From Pelecanus crispus (taxonomy: Eukaryota; Chordata; Aves; Pelecaniformes; Pelecanidae): 64,000 nt of DNA. The stretch's first letter is position 1; the number at the start of each line of letters is the position of its first letter. The stretch covers positions 16,257,606 to 16,321,605 of the forward strand of contig NC_134643.1 in NCBI RefSeq assembly GCF_030463565.1, given 5' to 3'. The notes below the pieces were generated by a model that was given only the letters and a program-made list of their open reading frames with translations, was not told the origin of the DNA and did not search any database. A program made the position numbers and the translations under genes. This document shows, piece by piece, positions 11,236 to 24,624 of the stretch.

Positions 11236-14140
11236 CAGTTCGGTAACACGCTGTTGATAGTATTCCTCATAATCCATTTAAAATTATTGTGAATTCACAA
11301 TATAAATATCTAAATATCTAAATATATCTAATATCTAATTCACAATATAAATATCTAAACTGCATAACTCGAACACATTAATTATTTTGACCCATTTCGA
11401 GAATATTGTTATAAAGAATAAAAATAGATAGATAACACCTCAAGAACTGGGCTTTTAGATTGTGCATTTTACAATGAGCGAAAAGATACTCCGTAGCTGT
11501 AGATCCTCTTCATTTCAGTACAGAGTGACTGATGCTAGCTGAGGTTTTGACCCTAGACATGATCTGCATTATTATCAAGTCTCTCCTCAAAAGCCAGTAA
11601 TATTCAAGGCAAGTTCATCCTCGGTGAACCTGCAATGGCTCCAGGTGGATGAGTAGCTCATCTACCAGTATTTTAAAATTATCTTTCAGAAATGCAGTGA
11701 ATTACTTAATGTGTTTATTCTCACAGAGACATATACATATTATGAACGCTATCAGCCAGCAATTGCATTAAATACTTTCCAAAATATACAAGTGCCCCAA
11801 ACTTTCATTATAAAGTGAAAAAGTCGTCAAAGTTAACAAATCATCTGCACTGATCCCCATTCCCCTCAGCTACCTTTGGAAGGGTCTTCCAAATAAGAAA
11901 GGGTAGTGGTTTAATCTTTCACTAATTTAGTTAAACCCATGCTAAGCCCTTGTGCAGTCACTCGCTCCAGTTTGTGTGTGGCGTATTTCAGTTTATTTTA
12001 TACTGGCTCCTACTCAACTTAAGCTCAATGAGCCATTGTTATTCACATTTAAGAGTATCCACACAAGGTTTAGCACTGCTTTAATTAAAGCCATCTAATT
12101 AAGCCAGAATTTTCACTGCCCATTAGCATTCTCTTGCATATGCATTTTGAGTAAGTTTTTGACACTTGGAGCCTAAAGTTAAAGTCCCAATGCATTGTCT
12201 GGAGGGAGCTGCTCACTGCTTAGCATTTGCAGTTCACAGCCTGAGCCATTCACTATTCCCGTGCAGGCAATGAGAACTGCAAATGTCCCATCACTTTGGG
12301 AAAAGTGGTCATTATTTAGAAGTGTAAATGAAGATGCCAGAGGCTAACCTCAAGTCCTGCCTGAAACAAAGACTAGTGTCTTTAATCTCTGGACTGTAGC
12401 AATGGATTGGAGATACTGTAACAGAGAAATATAACATTTATCCTCAACATTACATATTACATGCACCAGAACTATTTTTCCTTCCATATTCCTCATACTC
12501 TCCATTCCTTTTCTAGCTTCTTCTTCATCCAAATTCTTCCTGATTGTCCCTCCCTGACTGAAAGCTGATTCACTGAAATTCCTGCTCATTTGCTCCCTGC
12601 CAAAACGAGCCAGTATTTCCAAAAGCACCCTTCTTCCCAGTGACTAATATGTTACATTGTTTTGTCCCACAATGGTTATAGAATTAAACAATTTAGTGAC
12701 AAAGTGAATATGATAATATGCAGCTCCTGATATGTACGTCATGTATATGACAATAGCAAAGGAAAAATAAATCAGGAGAGAAAAAATAGAGAAAACTGAA
12801 AAGCTGAGACTCCAGGACTGATGTAAAAATGAAGAAAATGAAAATGCTTGCCAGATACAACATGTATTTGCATGAAATTTGGAGGAAAAAAATGAATCTA
12901 CAGTCTATCTCACCAAGACAGGGACTATAGAATGGCTTTTCACAGTGGCAGGCATTTCCTAGCGGAAAGCTCTTGCTCCAGGGGAGGTTAAAACATGTGA
13001 AGATGGAGAGTTGGCCAATTACAGAAAAGTGGAAGGATTAGAAAGGGATTAGAAAATGAGCAGAGAAAGACAAGTAGACTGCAAGGAAATGGCTCACCCA
13101 ATGGCAAACTAAATCAGACATATTTTAAATCACTAACATGATGCAGGCTAGCTGTCAGGGTGGATATGGGCATTTCATTCATTTATCTCCACTGATTTTA
13201 GAAAAAAATTATGACTAGTTTAGATGGGAGTCCTCTGGGAGTCCTTATTAAAGTGAAATTAATTCTATCACAGGCGTAAATATGTTTTCAGCCCAAACTG
13301 ATCGTTTCCTTCAGCCAGTCTCTTCTTTAAATTAACCTCCATTGGTTATGTGATACCCAGAGCAGAAGTGGAGAGACATGTAGCAACACCAAATTGGCCA
13401 TTGCTAAATCAGTTCAGCTCCTTTGCAGCCTTCTCCAGTCCCTCCTCATGGACTATCTTCCAGTACATTAGCTTTCCTAGAAGTCACTTACCCCTTCATA
13501 TTTGTGTTCAAATCCCTAGTTACTTCCACTTTGAACAGCATCTCCAGGTTCTGATCCAGAAATGCACCATTTAGTTATGGCCGGTAAAAAAGGCATTATT
13601 TTCAGCAGTATGTCATGTGCTGATATTGAAGATGAATGAACCTAGAAAAAATAGGTAGAAGAGTTTTCACTGGGTAACTGTTTGGATATACAGCTCCTAG
13701 TACAGACTATAGCTACTGGTCATCTAGCACATCCATGTTTGTCTTCTAACTCTCCCATTATCACTTTTCAACCCAGTTGTCTCAAACTATGGCTAATATA
13801 GTGTAGGATTCCTTAAGTACAGCTTGTTGGCAAGACTACATTTTGTAGAGCTGACTGATTATGCACTGGTAGAAAAACATGAGCCATGGTCTGCCAAAAA
13901 AATGTTGTTAGCCCTGAACTGTCACTTACTTTGGACTTATCACCGAAATAACTACTCTGAAAATCCTGAGGTCTGCGGCAAGATAAAATATTTTTGAAAT
14001 ATTGTATATATATTTTATATTTGAAAATATCTTCAGCATAAAAAAACCTCTTTCCTGCCCAAGCTCAGTTGACATGAAGATATACTTCCCCACGTCCAAT
14101 AGTTTCCGCATTTGAAATGCAGAGCTCTGTAAGACAACGT
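11236..14140. other. Unique intergenic sequence
   Basis: No gene. A local AT-rich duplication of ATAAATATCTAAA-type units is at 11290-11360. A stretch at 11940-12190 is dense in homeodomain and octamer-like words and may be a conserved non-coding element. The remainder is featureless. Confidence 0.45.
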
Positions 14141-15590
14141 GAATGGTGTCAGGGGGCAGCACGGGCCGGCTGCTCCAGCAGGGAAGGCATGGAGGCCAGG
14201 AGCTGAGGGTGACAGCGATGCAGGCAGGAGCACTGCCTCGCCGATGAGGATTCGGGAAGTTCAGTTGGTGATTCCGGACCAGGAGCAGGTCTGGAGGCAG
14301 TGATCAGAGTCAGCCTCAGACCATCGATCAGCCAGGAGTTCTGTCGTGACGAAGGACGTCTGAGGCCAAGCCAGGGAGTCAAGTCAGCAGGTCCAGGGCA
14401 GAACAAGCATTAATTTAGAAGCATTAACTTAAAAGCAGCTCCCAAGGGAAGGAGAGGCAGGCTCTGTCTCTTCATTGCCTTCACAACAGCTCTTACCAAT
14501 GAAGAAGCTGAGCTTGACTCAGCCAGCTAAACTCCTTGGAGCTGCGGGAGGCACTGAGGGCTCTGACAGTGGTGTACTGGGACAGACTGAAGGTCCATCT
14601 GTGATAGTGGCCACCTGTAGAAAAGAACTGGCTTCACCCACTTTGTTTTGTTCTGTAGGCCAGGAACAGTTGCTGAACAAAAAGCTCTGCTCCTAGCTGT
14701 CTTTCTCTGTATTTTCTTCTTCCCTAACACACAAGTAAAGAGAGATGGAAACAAGGATGAGAAGAACCAGCACCTCCATGGCTGCAGCTCTCAGTGCCAC
14801 CACCACCAGCATCAACAGTGTGAGAACTGCCACAACTGCCACAACCATCTGAAATTTCATCTCCCATTTATGTTTGGGAAGAGTCAAGGACTCTGTGACT
14901 ACTGCTGCACCCAATCCCTTAATACAGCATAACCCACAATCATCACCTGAAGAAATAGCTCCCACCGTTCCCAAATTTTCTTCTATGCCCCTAAGGGCTA
15001 TCAAGGGCAGCCTTATTTTCTTATGTGTATCATTACCCTTCTCAGCTACTGCTTCTCCTTTCTCTCCACTTATTGCCTCCTTTTGAACACAAACAAGCCC
15101 CATTCACCTTTCATTTCCTCTCTATAGTGTTTCTTTTGCATGCAGTTCCTCCTGCCCTCAGTCTGTTTTCATATTCTTCATCCCTTTTTTTCATTCTTCT
15201 TTCACCTGTCACCAAACCATGTCATTCCTTTCCACTTGTCTACAGGCAGAGAGTTGAGTTGCATTGTACCAGAGTGTACCTCTTGGCTCCTGCCACTTGA
15301 CATGGTGAGGTGGTGGTATTGGTGGAGGTTCAGCCAGCAGTGGTAACACAAGCACTGCAAATTCAGCTGCAAGGTGGAAATTGTCCAGTGCTGTAGTGGT
15401 GCCCCTCTTTTCTTTCCCTGTGCAAGGTTGTGAAGGTGCAAGAAAAAAGCTCCAGTCTACTCGTACATGCCTCCATATCCCTCTGTTTGTTTGTGCTGGA
15501 TGCTGAGGGAGAGAAGATCCTCTAATCACAGGTGGTGGCAAGTAGCAGCCAGAAGCTGGGCTAGCACCCGCATTAGGTGTTAGCAGTGCT
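14141..15590. other. Unassigned, locally GC-richer sequence
   Basis: 14150-14400 is GC-rich with several short, coding-poor frames. 14790-14850 is a CAC/CAA-rich low-complexity patch. I recognise no gene and no named repeat, although the composition is unlike the flanking unique DNA and an old unclassified element is possible. Confidence 0.35.
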
Positions 15591-15597
15591 GCTGCTC

Positions 15598-15860
15598 TGG
15601 AGCAATGGAGAGACCACAGAGTTCCTCTCCATGACTGTGCTCAGGCTTCCCCTAACACACGTGAATTTTTGGCGTTCACAACATCACCTGCCCAGGAACA
15701 ATGTGGGTCTTCTGCGCGATGAACATGGTCTGGAAATCAGCAGCTGGGGCTTAGATTACTCTGGAAAGAATTGCAAGGACAATATAAAGCGTTTTAAGGA
15801 CACCTACAGAAAGGCTAAGGGCAATAGTCCAGAAGAACTTAATTTTATGAAGACCGCATT
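15598..15860 (+). pseudogene. Possible Myb/SANT-like DNA-binding domain fossil
   Basis: An open plus-strand frame contains, in order, a WSNGETTEFL segment (15598-15627), a middle segment with RNNVGLLRDEHGLEISSWGL, and YSGKNCKDNIKRFKDTYRKA ending near 15820. The order and spacing fit the Myb/SANT-like fold, which runs W-S-x-x-E-T...FL, then a G-Y/F-x-x-x-x-x-C-x-x-K-I-K-x-L-K-x-x-Y-R-K-x-K helix. This fold is found in MSANTD proteins, SCAN zinc-finger relatives and Harbinger-transposon Myb proteins. No ATG opens the frame and no flanking exon or promoter is evident, so it looks like a remnant. Identification is by eye. Confidence 0.4.
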
Positions 15861-16439
15861 GCTAGTACCACGAACTCACAGACTAAATATATCCAGTGCA
15901 CAGCACAGGGCCAAAGGCATTATAGAGAGGAGGAGATCAAGAGTGAAACTGGATGTGTTGCAGTGGGTTAACCAGAAATGTGCGGTTCAATCATTCCTTT
16001 TTTTGTAGTTGCTGTTGGTGAAAATATTCTCCCTAGCTTCACAAACATTGTACAAAAGATGTGATGCCTCTAAATGGCTGTGGCGTTCCTTGTACTGCAA
16101 TGGCAACCACTTGGAAAGCACTATGGCAGTAGTTTCAGGTAGGCAGCAGTACACACTACTATCATCCCCTTGCTAAGTATGCATTTGCATAGCGTGCAAG
16201 CAAAGTTCCTGAAATAAGATTAATCATAGCCAGCCAGTGAGGGGCAAATCCTTTCTGGGCTTGTGTTTGAATTCATTGGCTTTGGTGTAGCGCTGGACTA
16301 CATGTTGAGGGCACCTCTTCTCTAGCATCTATTGTCACAACTCTTCCTAAATCTCTGGGTAGCGTGAGACTTAGCAAGCTGCGGATCAAACATCCTCCTC
16401 TCTCCAAGGGGCAAATGAGTCCAGGTGATACATTATTCA

Positions 16440-17060
16440 AGTGAAAAGGCATTATTAGTAAAGGACAGGAGACCATAATAGAAAATATCAGTATGCAACT
16501 ATAAGTCTGTGGTGCACCCCTTTGAATACAAAGTACAAGTCTTATCAATAGCTTTGGTATAGCAGACCTAGAAAAGTTATGAGGATGAAATTTAACATGG
16601 TGAAGAAGCGATGGGATGGTTTCTGTAAAAGGAATGAGTGCTTGGACTTTTAGCTTGTGAAAAACAGGTTTATGGCAGAAAGAGAAAATCACGAGTGCAT
16701 GGGAAAGACAAATGGGGAATCGTTATGTGCTGTCTCTTGTTATACAAGACCTAGAAGGCATAAAATCAAATTCTCAGGTGGCAAACGAAAGAGACACTTT
16801 TCTATGCAGCATAATTAAGCTGTGGAACCAATTGCAAGATGCCATGGGTTTCAAAAGCTTACATGATTCAAAGAACAATTAGACAAATTCATGGCCAAAA
16901 ATAATCTACCAAGCACTATTAAATTAAATCATACCGCAGGATCAGGCCTTGGTCTGAATGTGCTAGTGAGAAGCCTGGTTGTCTCCCCAGGATTAAGCCC
17001 AGAGGATAGCCTGGAGATGCTGATCCTCCTCCAGGTACATAAGTGGCAGTTGCTGCACTG
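16440..17060 (+). mobile_element. Ancient CR1-like LINE remnant
   Basis: Diverged blocks in CR1 order: AACTATAAGTCTGTGGTGCA, CTTTGAATACAAAGTACAAG, GAGACACTTTTCTATGCAGC, TTAAGCTGTGGAACCAATTG and AATTAGACAAATTCATGGCC. All frames are broken. It is the same ancient type as 6430-6985. Confidence 0.55.
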
Positions 17061-20000
17061 ATGATGATGAAAATAATAATTAACATTATAGGGCTAGGTA
17101 AAATTATAGTTCTGAAGGATACTGCAACAGGGTGGACCTAATTTGAGGGTGAGAAGCATGAAGAGATGGGGGCCCAGGGTTCCCCTCTAGCATGGAAAAC
17201 TAAACCCTATAAGGAAACTTGTGATTTTTGTTTACAAACTTTGCACTTATTAATTTAAAAAGGAATAAATATTGGTAAAAGGCATCTGTCATGATTGCTG
17301 TAACCCATAAGCAGGCCTCAAAGACTATAATTAGAAGGGGGAAAAAATAATAAAAGGAGATTCTTACCATAACCAGTTTTAACTGAGAATATGTTAATAC
17401 AAGGTGGTACCTGCTGAACAAAGGAGTATAACAAGAGGAAATAGAAACCTAGAAGGCTGATAAAAATATCCAACTTGTCTTGTCCTAATGCAGCAAGTAA
17501 AGAATGTAATCACATACTGTTTTAGGCATCTAAGTTAGATGCTGAAATGCCCATGGAAAATGCATAACTCTTCAATTAAATTAAAAAAATTTGGCCGCCT
17601 AGTTTCAGATGCTCTGAATTTGTGTTTAAAATAGGCTAAGGTAGGTAGTGTGTGTGCCCCAGGATGGCATTCTTGTATTTTTCCAGGCACTCATGTACAA
17701 TGTACTCTTCCATTTTCTAAGCGTTAACTGTACTGAGGTGACACAAGGGAATTCTTCTGGATCTGCTACGAGCAGGAAAAATATTAAAGGCCAGTAATGA
17801 GACAGTCATCACACTCCACCCAAGATAAATGGACATCAGGATCAACATAAAGCAAAGGGAGAACAAGAGAGATACCACCCTGAAGAGATGCCTGTTACTT
17901 CCCTAAAGATTTTTTGACAGATGGGGGCCAAGCAGGGGCAGGTGCTGTACAGATACTCGCTCTGGTTACCTGTGGGAAACACTGGAAAATCCTGGAATCA
18001 GGCATTCTGTGCACCAGGACAGGCAGATGTGTCCTGGGCCATCCACCTGTGCACAGTAAACCTCCCTACACTGACTGTTGCTCTGAAACTAAGGCCACCC
18101 TGAGGATACTGTGCTTCAGTTAATGCCAAACAGCTGCAATCCAGCTTTGAGTTCAAGGATACACATTTGTAGCTAGCTGTTTGCAGCTGGCTAGCTGTCT
18201 GCCTGCAAAGATTCCAATAATGTCAAGGTTATTTTATTAACACTGAATTTCTTAACAAATAGATTTGGTTATGTGACACATAGCTGTATGAGCACTTGCA
18301 AAAAATGCAAAGCATTGAATCCAAACCATAAAATAGCAACCTATCTTAAATTATCATAAAACAAACATCAGGCAAACAGTGATAAGACAACTGACTGAAA
18401 AGGAATGGGAATGTGCCCTCTTCATTCCACAGCGCTGTATTCCTCACTGCAGTCTAAACTGTCCTCATCCGAATTCTTACCATTCATCACCGCAAGGCTG
18501 TGAGAACAAGACATTCCCTGTTTGTGTCACCATCCCTGCCCAGCCCTTATGAGTCATTTACCTGCTAGCTGCCTGGTGTACCTCACTGATGCCTTAACCT
18601 CACCTCTGTGCATAAATGTCTTCCTTCTCCTGACAGGTACTTTGGAGGTCACTGCATGCGGCAGCAATACAGATGACATTGGCTTCACTGGTGCTGCAGG
18701 CAGACCCATCCTGCCTTTGGCCCAGCCATACGCTCTGCCGTCACTGCAGAGTGGCTGAGCATGGCAAGACCTGTCCCCCCATGCAGGACAGCTCACCTGC
18801 CTGTGCTGCCTCCGTGGCTGGCAGGAACGGACTGAAGGCAGGAGCATGGCCATGTGGAAAGTCCTTGGCTGAACGCGTCAGCAAGCTACACTCACTCCAA
18901 CCAGACCAAGCCAAATAGCAAATATTTTCTCTTTCTAGAGGCAAACAACCAGTTTCTCTGCTTTCCTCTCTCTCTTTTCTCTGGGAGAAAACAAACTTTG
19001 CAGAGAGCTTTTCTACAGCTTAAGCCCACCAAGTGAGTGCCCAAGAGCCACATCTCCCAGCAGTCCCTTGCACTGAGGCTTCCAGTGAGTTCCAGCTCTC
19101 CCTGTTGGAAATAAGCTGTTGTGCCCCCACTAGGGCTGGCATTTGGGGTTTCTTCCTAACCAGTGAAGGGCCAAGACCACCTACAGCTTAGCAAATACGG
19201 TCCCTCCCCCACGGCCAGTGACTGAGGACAGGGAGGCAGGGAGGGCAGTGCCACCACCAGCTCCAAAGGGTCAGTTCATGCTTCTAACCACCCATACAGA
19301 TTTTCTGGAAAACTTTTCAATCCAAGGAGGCTTTTTTTTTGAGGTTTTGGTATTACTCTAAATGTATTTAAAACTTATTAATGGAGGTCTAGCTTTTTAA
19401 ATTTGTCATCTTTCAATTGAAAGCTACAGGTTTCTTAGAACATTCAATTTGCTCCAGAAAAGCTGAGTGTTGAAGCTAATTAATACTGTTGACTGCATGC
19501 CATTCAACTTCATATTGTTCTCCAGAAACTGTGACTTCTCCTTTTTTAAATATCATTTCCCATAAGTCAGCATGCAGTTCTACTAGTATGCTTTTCTTTC
19601 TCCTTTTAGAACTCAATATAACTTGATCCCCATCTCATGTTACTGGAAAAGTATTTATGTTTCATAACCATTTGGCTCCTTTTACTGAACTTGATAATAT
19701 TTGCTATATCCCTTTTGCTAATATCTTGACTAGGATCTTTACATCTGAATTTAATAATAACTTTGTCCTGCACTCTGCTTGCCTGTGTTAGGGCTAACTA
19801 TTATCTTATGAGCTTGGATAGAAGCCGCCTCATCGGCCCCCCATCAGATCCGCTGGTGCTGTGAGGGTGCAGAGTTTTGCCATTCTTCATGGTGACATTC
19901 TAGCAATAATACTCTGTCATAGATATCCCATTGTGTCTAATAACTGGAGCGACAGTAGCTTTCATTTAACAGTTTTCAAAGATTTTTACCTGAGAAGCTG

Positions 20001-21289
20001 TGGAGAGAAAGTGGCTGCACAAAAGCAGAGGGTTTGAGGAAAAAGGCTAGGCTGGGGGCGGGGAGGATTTTAACACCTTCGAGCTGATGTCCGGCATCAC
20101 ACATGGCAAGCTCAGTATTTCTGATACCACTCTCACAGCCCTTTGTGCTTGGGGTGGTTATCTGATTCAGACAGCAGGAGAAATAAAGTATGTTAAGTTC
20201 CTCAAATCTAGCCAATGTACAGCTGAGAGAAGGGAGAGTGCAGGGCTGATGGAAAGGTTTGACAAAAGCACAGGCAGTGCTTATGCTCCTCAATACACGC
20301 ATAAGGTAAGGAAACATTTTGCAGAAAGTGGAGTCAGGAAGATGAAAAAAAAGGAAATTAAAATGGTGTCCGGAAGATTCATGTTGCTGGGAGATTACAG
20401 CAGCCAGAAGGCCTGAACCAGCCCCAGCACCAGCAGCCACCCTGTCAAGCAACACACATTCCTCAGTGCCGATTTCAGACCAACATCGTATACGAGAGAG
20501 ACCCGCGCGACAGCGGCCTTAAGGTGTCAGCGGTCCCACTGGTCTGTGCGGTGCCCCATGGTGAGGGAGTTTTGCCAGCCACCCCCAGCTGTGAGCCCTG
20601 GCAGAGGCAAGCTGGAAAGCTGTTGGAGACCCCAGGTCCACGTCTGAGCTCCTTAACCTGAGCTGCCTGCTCAGCTCTGGCAAAGCCTTGGCTCAAAACA
20701 CGGTGGGCGGCTGACAGGCAGCTCTGGCACAGGCACCTCTGACAGACCGAGCTCTCGCACGGAGCCTGTCCTCACCAAAAGAAGTCACTCTTGCCTGCTC
20801 TGCCCGTGTCTGTCAAGTCATGTCCAGAACTGGACTTACATGACTTACACGTAGGTGCTTACATGGCACAGTTTAAGCGGTGACTTGGTGTGACGTGAAA
20901 GCTCTGCCAACGCTCATTTTGGATGATACATGTAGTTGTGGCACAGCTACGCTAAAATGTTGCCAAAACCAATGGCGAGCCATAAACACACAAATACTTT
21001 GCATTTCCACACCCTAAGGATCTTAAATTGCTTCAGACACTACAGAATGAAAACATGCAAAAGCCCTGTGGGTAACTGGTGAGCAACATTGTTCTCCACA
21101 CCCCACGGATGCGCGAGTGGCAGGCGGAGACAGAAAGCCTCAGGCCTGCCTTGCAATCACTGGAAGGGTAACGAAGACCCAGACCCATCGGCCCCGAAGT
21201 CTCCTCGTAACAATTCTTTGTCTTCCTGTTTTATTTCTAAGGGACGTGAAAAACAGGAGGGAAGAGGGCACGCTCTTGAAAACCCCTGG
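17061..21289. other. Unique intergenic sequence
   Basis: No convincing gene, recognised transposon or array in these 4.2 kb. Frames on both strands are short and unlike coding sequence. 18500-19300 and 20400-20780 are locally GC-richer without further signals. Confidence 0.45.
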
Positions 21290-21560
21290 GTAGCAGGTGC
21301 GGCTTTCCCCTGAGCCGCCCCCCTGCCCGCCGCCCCCCGGCTGCTGGTGGCACCCAGCGCCCCGCCGCAGCGCTCCGTGTGCGATGCTCCCGCCGGCCCA
21401 GCAGGTGTCGCCGCAGCACCAGCGTCGCCTCTCTCCCGGCGGCGTGACGCAATGCCGGCGCGGGACGGGCGGGTGGTGACGTCACGCCCGCGGCCGGTGA
21501 CGCAGCCGGGGCGGCGGCAGCCACAGAGAGCGGGCAAATGCAAAGGGCGCCTCTGGAGAG
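21290..21560. promoter_or_regulatory. Orphan CpG island with CRE site
   Basis: A sharply bounded CpG-rich block lies about 19 kb from CCDC71L and 9 kb before the PIK3CG island. It holds a full cAMP-response element TGACGTCA (21477-21484) and two CRE/AP-1-like half sites, GTGACGCAAT (21444-21453) and GGTGACGCAG (21496-21505). Open frames through it are compositional. It is a candidate promoter of a non-coding transcript or a distal regulatory element; direction is undetermined. Confidence 0.5.
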
Positions 21561-24500
21561 CAAAAGTTTGCAGGAGCGGCTTCATTTTGCGGCCCTTGGC
21601 CAGGCCACTGTTGCCATTACTTATGGCATCGTAGCAGGGCACTGATGCCTGGGGAAGGGTCCGGGCCCCGCTGCGGTCGGTGAACACAAGGCGCGTGCCC
21701 GGGAAAGGTCACCAGCTAAAATTGCCTGGGCAGAACGTTGGGGGCGAGGGGCATGTCTTTGGATGGGATGGCAGGTCAGAGAGGGTAGGTACCAAAGCTC
21801 ACAAACAGTTAAGTCACAGAGAGTGTTTGTGGTCAACAGCGCACCTAATATAGTCATCACAGATAGATACACACCTCCAAAGGCTGATTTAAGTCCTCCT
21901 CCATGGGCTGTGTCCAGACTTGTGTTCAATTGCCTGGCGAGTTATAGGGCCAGAAATTGCACGTGTATCTCTGCAAGCACATCAAACACAAGACCGTCCC
22001 TTCTCCCGGACTGCAGGACCTGCGACGGATTTGCTTATCTCAGAAGTCCACAGTGTTTCAACATACATAATTTGTTTAAATGGGATTATCAGACTAACTC
22101 AAACAGCTGTCTTCTTCCCCAATCACTAGCAAAGAGAATCCTTGCTTTTTGAACTCCTCCTTTCATGGAATTAAGGCTGAATAACAGGGTAATGCCAAGT
22201 CCCTTTGAAATGACTGCCAGCACAAACACTGCCACCATTGCACATGCTCCCTGTGTGCACAAAAACAGATCCTTTCTGGACCGCCAGTGTTCCTGGCTCT
22301 GCACTTTTCATCCCTTAAATACGTGGAACCCTAAAATAATGTGTTTGTTTCCTGTGCATTGACCACGCATTACCTAAATAATGTTTTTGTTAATTAAGGA
22401 TGGCTTCTATAGTCCATTGGCCTCCATACATTTTATCTGCCATAAGTTTCAGTGAGGTTGGTTCGTCGTACTCACCTCGCTGGTACTGGAGCATCTTGCA
22501 AGCTAAATCTGGGATTTCAGATCAATCAGCTTTTCAGATCAATCAGTCTTCACTCTGAGCAGATGGACACTGCCCTGAATATCCTGCTGTTTATCTAAGT
22601 GACACTGAGAGTTAACTCAGCCAACACTGTTCTTTCCTGAGCTATTAACACAGGCAACTCATTAATTGAGCATGTCACAGTCAAGCCATGGTCTTCTGGG
22701 CTGCTTCCCCTCATTACCACCCTCCTGGATGCAAACCCTCAACTCCTAAACTCCCAGCAACAGCTTTTCAAAGGTCCCTTTCATCTACAACTATTGTGAT
22801 GCCAATTACTTGAAACAGAGGCAAAAATAAGGAAGAAGATGAACCAAAGTGTGGTTGCCACCTCCAGTGCTCAGCCTGTCAAGATACAGGACTCATTAAA
22901 TTCTTCTGAGGTTCACTTTTTGATGGGATGAAAGTCTGAGAAGCCCCATCCTCTGTGCAGGTGCTGACACCCAAGGGACCATGCAGCCTTGTGCTGGCAC
23001 ATTGCCCTTCCTGAGAGCCAGCTTTGTGGCACTTATCCCAGCACTCACCATCCTCATTCTTAAGGACTCACCTCCCACCACATCTGCAGCCACTCCTCCG
23101 GGGCAGGCCTCGCAGTGCCTGCTATCCCAGTACCAGCAACTTCTGTGCCTAAAACAAGCTCTGCTATTGTAGTGTTCTGTGGTCCATCAGGGAATCACCT
23201 CTTCTTGAGGGATTTTCAAAACTCTGCCTTCAAAGTCACTCATTCATTTGGGTTTGTTACACATTCCGGATATCAATCATTCCTCCATGGAGGGAGGGCA
23301 TTCCTGATTAAATGGCCTTCCCTAAAAGAAAGTGTCCTCCTGTCCTCTTCCTCTGGGCATAGCAGGGATTCACCTTCCATGCATCTATTTTCTTCCCTTT
23401 AATGGAATCCAGGAAGAGTCCAAGGACAATCTGGAGTATTTTGGATCATCTGAGAACAGAGAGGGAATACCCTCCTAGTATCCTCCCATGTGTTCTGCAT
23501 CTCTATATCATTATTCTTGTCAACCTACCTGACACTTTTGGGGTACTGTTGTACTTTGGAAAGACTGCAGAATCTGGTCTATCCAGTACTAGGTCCCACT
23601 CATCAAGGAGGAAAATCACACTATCTCAGCCAAAGCATTTTGTTATTGGAGGCACATGGGAAAAAGACTAGGAAAGAACATCAGCTTCCCAGGGAAGAAC
23701 AACTGCTCCCTGCTGGGATGAAACACAAAGCCCCTGCATGTCTGCCTCATTATGTGAATTTAGGAAGGCTCCCCCTAGCTTCTGAAATGCATCAAAGAGG
23801 CTCTGAATGTTGTTCAAGAGATTAATATTGTGGGATATGTCTGTTCAGTAGCTGATAGACAAGCAGACGAACAACTATAAAGAGATCCAACTCCATGCCC
23901 TGCCTGTTTTCAGCCACATAGCTGCATGCAGGCAAGCTGGACTAACAAAGCCTGGAGGTACATCAGTCTGACCAACATACTTGGGATCACTGTGTCCTAC
24001 ATGCTCTGGAAAGCATGATCTGACCATCTGCCACATTTTAACAGCAAAAATAAGAGACATGCATAAAAAGTTTCTATCAATCACACCTACCCAGCTGATA
24101 CCTGAGGTGGCATGACTTGGGCTGAGTCATGGTGCAGAGACAGACATTGCTATGTTCCCTTTGGGTTTTGGGGTGCAGAACTGCAGATCAAGAGAGAATA
24201 AGGCACACACTTTCTTGGGCATAGGGAGCGTGTGAAGAGTAGATTCTGACCAGCACTCTGCAGCAATTACTGCCTTCCATAAAGGACCAGGATAGTCCCA
24301 CCCAAACTGGGCTCAGGTACCATGTCCTCCCCTGCTGAACAGCTCAGGCTTCATGCTGCAAAATGAAAAGGACTAAAGAGGCTTCAGAGAAGTTTGCTGG
24401 AGACCCCTGGCTTTCCACTGCAGGCAAGAAAGTACGGGGACATGCATTTTAAAGGTAATGTAATATTTGTGATGGTAACTCAAGGAGTCCTAAAATACAT

Positions 24501-24624
24501 GGGATGTCTGGCAATACCAGCTGTTTTATCTGGGCGATGCTCCCATGTTTGTCTTTAACCACCCCTAGCAGACATAGACAATGGAGAACCATCTACACAC
24601 AGCAGACTGCCACGTACTTGTACT
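21561..24624. other. Unique intergenic sequence
   Basis: No gene or recognised repeat; all frames are short and of non-coding composition. Confidence 0.45.

Noticed and set aside
16273-16692. A 139-codon minus-strand frame
   Set aside because: Largely antisense to an ancient CR1 remnant, and its composition is not protein-like.
20087-20416. A 109-codon plus-strand frame
   Set aside because: No recognisable domain, no promoter or splice context; length is within chance for this much sequence.
21157-21687. A 176-codon minus-strand frame across the 21.3-kb CpG island
   Set aside because: Its conserved-looking parts are only GC-rich Ala/Gly/Arg sequence; overlapping frames are open too.
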